Position numbers and translations under genes: made by a program. Below, piece by piece: positions 59,587-64,000 of a stretch of DNA of 64,000 nt. This DNA comes from Chitinophagaceae bacterium UBA4411. Lineage in GTDB: Bacteria > Bacteroidota > Bacteroidia > Chitinophagales > Chitinophagaceae. The number at the start of each line of letters is the position of its first letter. Position 1 is the first letter of the stretch. Where the stretch lies: NCBI GenBank assembly GCA_002400415.1, contig DGQP01000014.1:62001-126000 (forward strand), given 5' to 3'. The notes below the pieces were generated by a model. It made no database searches. It had not been told where the DNA came from and saw nothing but the letters and a program-made list of their open reading frames with translations.

Positions 59587-61419
59587 ATGCATCCTCATAT
59601 TCAGCTTTTGATAAAATGTATCGACCTGGAAGAAAAAGAGCAGGCCAATCGCTATAAACTGGACCAGGCTCATACCCTGAAACAACTAAAAGCAGAAGGA
59701 CTCGCCCTGCATCCTATTATTGTTACCAGGAAAAGCTTTGGCTATGCTGATTACCCGGAGATCAGTTTTAAACTCAGTTTCCCGCCCGAAACACATCTTT
59801 TCAGGGATGGTGCAGCCATTGAATGCTTTATCGCTGGCGAAGAACCGGTAAAAGGTATTTTGATCAGCCTCGATGGCAAGAATGGGGAGTTCCGTTTGTT
59901 TGCTCCGGATTTCCCGGATTGGATTGAAGACGATGCTGTGGGTATTAAACTCGCCCCTGATACCCGGACAACCAGCATCATGAAAAAAGTTTTGAATGAA
60001 CTGGAAAACAATAAACCACTGTTCAAGTTGTTTGAACAATTGCATGGGAATGCAATTGTTCCCGGGAATATATCTCCGGATAATGGTAATGCCAGCTTTC
60101 GCAACCGGAATTTAAATAAGAGTCAGCAGCAGGCTGTTACTGCCATTCTCCAAAATGAACAAATAGCCATTGTACATGGCCCGCCGGGTACCGGCAAAAC
60201 GACCACCCTGACAGAAGCAATCTTTCAACTTGTTAAAAAAGGGGAAAAAGTACTGGTCGCCGCGCCCAGCAATACCGCCGTTGATAATATTGCCAAAGGT
60301 TTAATTGAACAGGGAATCAGGTTGCTCCGGGTGGGTAATACCAGCAAAGTGGATGAAACCATTTTTTCTCATACACCCGAAGGAAAGCTAAATAACAGTA
60401 AACAGCTTAAAGAGATCAAACAGTTAAAAATAAGGGCAGAAGAATTCCGGAAAATGGCCCTGAAATATAAACGCAGTTTTGGAAAAGCGGAACGGGAACA
60501 ACGTAACCTTCTTTTCAAAGAAGTAAAGAACATCCGGACGGAGATCAAAAAACTACAGGCTTATAATGAAGAAAAACTGTTTGAAGAAGCGCAGGTAATT
60601 GCCGGCACCCCGGTTGGCCTGTATGATGCAGGTGTGGATCATCTGCATTTTGCCACGCTGGTGATTGATGAAGCAGGGCAGTGTATTGAGCCTTTAGCCT
60701 GGTGTATTTTCCCTTTAGCAGATAAAATTGTCCTGGCTGGTGACCACTGGCAGCTTCCGCCTACTGTATTAAGTAATGAAGCCGCAAAACTGGGTTTCAA
60801 CCGTTCTATCCTGGAAGCAGCGATAGCTACTGCCGGTAACGTTCACCTGCTGAATGTTCAATACCGGATGCGGCAAACTATAGCCGGGTTCAGCAGTAGT
60901 TATTTTTACAAAGGGTTGTTAGCAACTGCGGCCCACCTTGCTGATGCCGGCACACACCTTACATTTATTGATACTGCCGGTTCTGGTTATAATGAAAAGC
61001 ATGGGCCTGATGGAACCAGTTTGCAGAATGAGGGTGAACTGAACATCGTAAAGCAGCTTATTGAAACGGCTTCTGTCAGCAAATTTCAAACTGCATTTAT
61101 TTCTCCTTATTCAGGACAGGTAACCGCTGCAAAGGAGCAGTTACCCAAAGAAATGCGGATCAGCACTATTGACAGTTTCCAGGGACAGGAAAAAGAGAAT
61201 ATCATTCTTTCCCTGGTGCGCAGTAATGATGACGGCGATATCGGTTTTTTAAAAGATTACCGCCGCATGAATGTTGCCATCACAAGGGCAAAAGAACAGC
61301 TCATTGTTATTGGTGACAGCGCCACCATTGGCGCTGATTCGTTTTATAAAATATTCCTGGCCTATGTGGAACAGCACGGCACCTACAGAACAGTATGGGA
61401 GTTTGATATACAACTCTGA
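59587..61419 (+). CDS. SF1 helicase, UPF1/IGHMBP2-like AAA domain
   Basis: A 610-residue helicase of the UPF1-like SF1B group: Walker A GPPGTGKT (198-205), motif Ia VAAPSNTAVDNI, Walker B VIDEAGQC, motif III LAGDHWQLPPTV, QYRMR, and the C-terminal set ISPYSGQV, IDSFQGQEKENIIL and MNVAITRAKEQL. The N-terminal 180 residues form a beta-barrel-like domain. Such enzymes unwind RNA or DNA; in bacteria the role is not well known. The ATG at 59587 is chosen over a TTG at 59512 that adds 25 unlikely residues. Confidence 0.9.
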   Translation: MHPHIQLLIKCIDLEEKEQANRYKLDQAHTLKQLKAEGLALHPIIVTRKSFGYADYPEISFKLSFPPETHLFRDGAAIECFIAGEEPVKGILISLDGKNGEFRLFAPDFPDWIEDDAVGIKLAPDTRTTSIMKKVLNELENNKPLFKLFEQLHGNAIVPGNISPDNGNASFRNRNLNKSQQQAVTAILQNEQIAIVHGPPGTGKTTTLTEAIFQLVKKGEKVLVAAPSNTAVDNIAKGLIEQGIRLLRVGNTSKVDETIFSHTPEGKLNNSKQLKEIKQLKIRAEEFRKMALKYKRSFGKAEREQRNLLFKEVKNIRTEIKKLQAYNEEKLFEEAQVIAGTPVGLYDAGVDHLHFATLVIDEAGQCIEPLAWCIFPLADKIVLAGDHWQLPPTVLSNEAAKLGFNRSILEAAIATAGNVHLLNVQYRMRQTIAGFSSSYFYKGLLATAAHLADAGTHLTFIDTAGSGYNEKHGPDGTSLQNEGELNIVKQLIETASVSKFQTAFISPYSGQVTAAKEQLPKEMRISTIDSFQGQEKENIILSLVRSNDDGDIGFLKDYRRMNVAITRAKEQLIVIGDSATIGADSFYKIFLAYVEQHGTYRTVWEFDIQL

Positions 61420-61445
61420 GATAGCCCGCGGATCCCGGGATGCTG

Positions 61446-61871
61446 CTATTTTGATTCTGCGTAGTTTTTAAAATTATCGAGAATAGCCTGCCAGCCTGCT
61501 TGCTGCATTTCAGGCGGATTCATGTTTTCGGTTTCAAAACTTTCCACCACTTTAACAGTACTGCCTTCAGCAATGAAATGTATTTTGGCCTTCCGGCTAT
61601 CACCCATTGTATACTCAATGTATTCATTGATTCTTACAACATCATATACTCCCCAGAAATCAAATCCCATGCTTCCATCCTTTGCTTCCATCCGGGTCAT
61701 AAACCGGCCACCGGCACGAAGGTCGTTTTCTGCACGGGGACTGTGCCATTCCGGGGTGGCATAACACCATTGTGTAATGTGTTCAGGCCTTGTCCAGTAT
61801 TCCCATACCGCTGCTACCGGGGCATTGACAGTACATTCCACTGTCAGCATCGTTCTGTTTTGCGTTTCCAT
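61446..61871 (-). CDS. SRPBCC/AHSA1-family protein
   Basis: A 141-residue soluble protein with the START-like helix-grip fold: MLTVECTVNAPVAAVWEYWT, RPEHITQWCYATPEWHSPRA and a final long helix (QAGWQAILDNFKNYAES). The LRAGGRFMTRMEAKDG and GFDFWGVYDVV parts are the strands of the cavity. The family (Hsp90-ATPase-activator-like C-terminal domain) binds hydrophobic ligands; function here is unknown. The ATG at 61871 is preferred; an earlier start at 61910 adds 13 charged residues. Confidence 0.85.
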   Translation of the reverse strand: METQNRTMLTVECTVNAPVAAVWEYWTRPEHITQWCYATPEWHSPRAENDLRAGGRFMTRMEAKDGSMGFDFWGVYDVVRINEYIEYTMGDSRKAKIHFIAEGSTVKVVESFETENMNPPEMQQAGWQAILDNFKNYAESK

Positions 61872-62027
61872 TTCTTTATTGTTTTCGTTGAGTTCTTGTT
61901 TCCGGTACAAATATCAGTTATCCCGGCAATACAGGGGCTGTGTAAAAACGACAAATGGAAGGCCAATTGCGACGATTCATTAAAGATAAATTTGTCGGCA
62001 TAAAAAGCAGGTGCAGACTGGTTTTTA

Positions 62028-62041
62028 ATGACCTGGGTCAT
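62028..62041. promoter_or_regulatory. 14-bp palindrome upstream of the cytochrome c gene
   Basis: ATGACC-TG-GGTCAT is a perfect palindrome. A TAACTTTA (7 of 8 to TAnnTTTG) lies at 62065-62072, so the palindrome is centred at about -44 of the expected start, a possible activator position. Confidence 0.35.
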
Positions 62042-62114
62042 AATATAGCTCCTTTTCACGATCATAACTTTACCAATGAATAAATACAACAGATGAACAT
62101 TTAATTGAAAAAAA

Positions 62115-62552
62115 ATGAAAAAAATACTCTTACTGCCCGGCTTGTTTGTCATCTGTGCAGTATCCCTGTCCTTTACTTTGCAGCAGGAAGACCCCTGGAA
62201 AGTACCTGAGAAATATGAAAAGTTGAAGAACCCTGTTCCTGCGGATGAATCATCCATTAAATCAGGGAAAGAACTTTATATCAGTTATTGTGTTTCCTGT
62301 CATGGTATGGATGGAAAAGGGCATGGCAAGAGAGCACTGAGGATGGATAACAGCCCCACCGATTTTACCACCGCTGCCTTCCAGCAACAATCAGACGGCG
62401 CTTTGTTATACAAAATATACTCCGGTCATAAAGACATGCCGGGTTTCAAAAAGAAAATACCCGGTAACGATGATGCTGTGGAAGGTACATTTGGTAAAAC
62501 CAGGATGCCGGGTGACCTGGTAAATTTTGTAAGAACTTATGCCGGGAAATAG
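62115..62552 (+). CDS. Exported monohaem cytochrome c
   Basis: A 145-residue protein with a signal peptide (ILLLPGLFVICAVSLSF) and one haem-binding motif C59-V-S-C62-H63 (CVSCHGMDGKGHG). Met residues in MPGF (about 117) or MPGD (about 135) could serve as the second haem ligand. The pattern of a late MPGD-LVNFVRTYAGK end is typical of class I cytochrome c domains that carry electrons in the periplasm or sit in a larger complex. No oxidase or reductase gene is adjacent. Confidence 0.88.
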   Translation: MKKILLLPGLFVICAVSLSFTLQQEDPWKVPEKYEKLKNPVPADESSIKSGKELYISYCVSCHGMDGKGHGKRALRMDNSPTDFTTAAFQQQSDGALLYKIYSGHKDMPGFKKKIPGNDDAVEGTFGKTRMPGDLVNFVRTYAGK

Positions 62553-62595
62553 TGAACCCGCAGTTTAATTCCTTTTCGTGCTGAACAGGAGCAAC

Positions 62596-62643
62596 AATTC
62601 CGCCCTGCCCGTTATTTAATATTGTAAGGAGCAGGGCGGAATT
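62596..62643. terminator. Long-loop hairpin between convergent genes
   Basis: A perfect 13-bp stem (62596-62608 with 62631-62643), G+C-rich, with a 22-nt loop. It separates the cytochrome c gene from the convergent gene at 62656-63987 and could stop both; no long T-tract is seen. Confidence 0.6.
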
Positions 62644-62655
62644 ATGTCTATATGT

Positions 62656-63987
62656 TTATCGTATTTCTTTCAGTAACTGGTTACATGCTTTATCCAGTGC
62701 TTTCATTGCTGCTTCATCGGCTTTGCCATCATATTTTCCTGCAACTTTTTCCTCAGCTTTTTTTGAACCATCGCCTATGCTGGTTAATTTAAGAACCGCT
62801 TCTATGTTGAAGGATGAGGAGGCTGAAGGGTCTGTATTTTTAATGGCTTTCAATAAACTGCCGACTTTACTGCCCTGTTTTACTTTAGTAAATGTCGTGG
62901 TCAGCAAAAGATCACAATCAGAATTTTTTGCTTCTTCTTCCGAGTTTACTGCAACAGCTTCTGTTTTATCGCTGACCAGGGCACCTGCTAAATATTTTTG
63001 AAGCAGATCAGCGGACAATGATTCTTCTCCGGTTGGAGCAAGTACCGCGATCCGGATTATCCCTTCTTTCTTAGGCGCATCAGGATCTGTTATAGCGGTA
63101 GTCTTATCCGTTTTTTCATACCCGTATTGTTTCATCAGGGCATTCACATCCATTTTTTCCTGCAGGTCTTCTTCATTTTTAGTTTCCTGGTAGCCGGTGG
63201 GTATTTCAAATAACATAGAGTCTAATTTCATTGCTGAAAACTCCAGTGTCTCCAGCGAAGTGGCAAACTCATTGTTTTGAGCGGGGCCATTGCCCATGAT
63301 CATTGTTTTTGTTTCCACCAGCGGGAATCCCATCCTGCCTTTGCCACTGCGGCGTGTTACAAACCTATCCCTGCAATCAGGCTGATACGTCCCTCCTTTC
63401 ATCCCGGAATTAGTATAGCTTCTTACCGGGCAATTGAATTGCGGCAGATCAATATACCAGCCATCTGTTTTAATGATCATACTGTCCTTCATCATACAGG
63501 CATCTGCTGATGGCTTGATTTTCTGGGTACTCCATACATGCCGGGCAGTAAAGCCGTACATCTTTTTCCGCTCTCCTGTATCGGTGATGCTCTGGTACAT
63601 ATAGATCACTCCGCCGGTTTTATCTTTTGCCTTATCTGCAGGTGCCGGTTTACTTTTTACAGCAACCGGTTTTGCATCTTCCTCAATCACTTCTTCTTCC
63701 TGCTTTGAAAAAGGTTCGATATAATAGAGTTTTTTCTTGTCATTGATCTTAATCGTGCGCTGCAGATCACATTGTTCAATGGTTACCGGGCTGGCAGCAA
63801 CTCCCATAAAACCGCCGCCATCGGTTCTTTTACGCATCCCTTTTACATAGATTGTTGATTCAGACTTCATGCCCGATACACTTGTTACCTGGCGAAGCTT
63901 ATACTGCTGTGCATCTGCTGTAGAGCTTATTGTTATTAGCAGTAATACCGTTACCGCTGCAAGGAAGGAGGTTGTTTGAATTTTCAT
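62656..63987 (-). CDS. Unknown secreted protein of two domains
   Basis: A 443-residue protein with a signal peptide (FLAAVTVLLLITISSTADAQ). The N-terminal part (about 25-270) is strand-rich with several cysteines (IEQCDLQRT, FNCPVRSYT, QPDCRDRFVT) and recalls the GLPGxxx-free 'DUF4412'-like secreted proteins. A Lys/Glu-rich linker follows. The last part (about 300-443) begins RIAVLAPTGEESLSADLLQK and resembles the nucleotide-free TolB/FlgO-like fold or a periplasmic assembly factor; KYDGKADEAAMKALDKAC ends it. No function is proposed. Confidence 0.65.
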   Translation of the reverse strand: MKIQTTSFLAAVTVLLLITISSTADAQQYKLRQVTSVSGMKSESTIYVKGMRKRTDGGGFMGVAASPVTIEQCDLQRTIKINDKKKLYYIEPFSKQEEEVIEEDAKPVAVKSKPAPADKAKDKTGGVIYMYQSITDTGERKKMYGFTARHVWSTQKIKPSADACMMKDSMIIKTDGWYIDLPQFNCPVRSYTNSGMKGGTYQPDCRDRFVTRRSGKGRMGFPLVETKTMIMGNGPAQNNEFATSLETLEFSAMKLDSMLFEIPTGYQETKNEEDLQEKMDVNALMKQYGYEKTDKTTAITDPDAPKKEGIIRIAVLAPTGEESLSADLLQKYLAGALVSDKTEAVAVNSEEEAKNSDCDLLLTTTFTKVKQGSKVGSLLKAIKNTDPSASSSFNIEAVLKLTSIGDGSKKAEEKVAGKYDGKADEAAMKALDKACNQLLKEIR

Positions 63988-64000
63988 ATTAACGCTTTGA

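Noticed and set aside
61950..61998. CGACAAAT/ATTTGTCG inverted arms upstream of the cytochrome gene
   Set aside because: Eight bases over a loop of nearly 40 nt are expected by chance in a window of this size.
61844..62257. Open frame opposite the cytochrome c start
   Set aside because: It overlaps two better supported genes on both sides and contains no recognisable domain.

Overview
The window reads as chromosomal DNA of a Bacteroidota bacterium, most plausibly of the Chitinophagales/Chitinophagaceae type (inference). The signs are two proteins ending in type IX secretion C-terminal sorting domains, a TonB-dependent receptor with a carboxypeptidase-regulatory-like N-domain, DUF6089 and FadL outer-membrane barrels, a PD40/OmpA protein, lipoprotein signal peptides, few Shine-Dalgarno sequences, and promoters with the TTTG-N19-TAnnTTTG layout of this phylum. 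No rRNA, tRNA, CRISPR array, insertion sequence or integrase is visible. Genes are mostly short operons or single units, many on the minus strand, separated by good hairpin terminators.

Layout. 1-3.4 kb: the tail of a T9SS-sorted protein, a lipoprotein, a VOC protein, two A+T-rich unknown genes, a TraB/GumN lipoprotein. 3.5-12 kb: an intergenic inverted repeat, an ATP-grasp ligase, a UbiD decarboxylase, a DUF6089 barrel, a dipeptide epimerase, and a DPE2-like 4-alpha-glucanotransferase with two starch-binding domains. 12-21 kb: small membrane proteins, a TonB receptor with a DUF3347-like partner, an ABC-F protein, a TPR protein. 21-32 kb: histidine-degradation genes (formimidoylglutamase, FtcD, later HutI). 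Between them lie a DUF2975/XRE pair with a palindromic candidate operator, an A+T-rich DUF262/HEPN pair that looks like a mobile defence module, and a PF10136 multi-spanning membrane protein. 33-40 kb: a divergent GAPDH, a secreted protein with four AMPK-type glycogen-binding modules next to a two-lobed aspartic protease, a metallophosphoesterase, GNAT and SGNH proteins, and a single-domain AMPK-type protein. 40-50 kb: a PD40-OmpA protein, a very large beta-helix T9SS protein, an orphan ABC ATPase, a class III adenylate cyclase with TPRs, an esterase-DUF6370 fusion. 49.6-64 kb: a FadL transporter behind a CRP-like site, a beta-lactamase/D-aminoacylase fusion, a TrhP-like U32 protein with its ferredoxin, an S41 peptidase, an alpha/beta hydrolase, an UPF1-like helicase, an SRPBCC protein, a cytochrome c, and unknown secreted proteins.

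Functional threads. The histidine pathway from imidazolone propionate to glutamate is represented by HutI, FtcD and formimidoylglutamase; HutH and HutU are not here. Alpha-glucan binding recurs in three proteins (MalQ, the four-module protein, the single-domain protein). Turnover of D-amino-acid peptides is suggested by the dipeptide epimerase and by the beta-lactamase/D-aminoacylase fusion. A cAMP link is suggested by an adenylate cyclase lying about 1.6 kb from a perfect TGTGA-N6-TCACA site placed at about -42 of the fadL-type promoter.

The candidate least explained by ordinary annotation is the DUF262 + HEPN two-gene module at 26.2-27.8 kb. Other items worth following are the XRE/DUF2975 palindrome, the fadL promoter site, the hairpin that covers the start of a 36-residue membrane peptide, and the GCMTN active-site variant of the GAPDH homologue.
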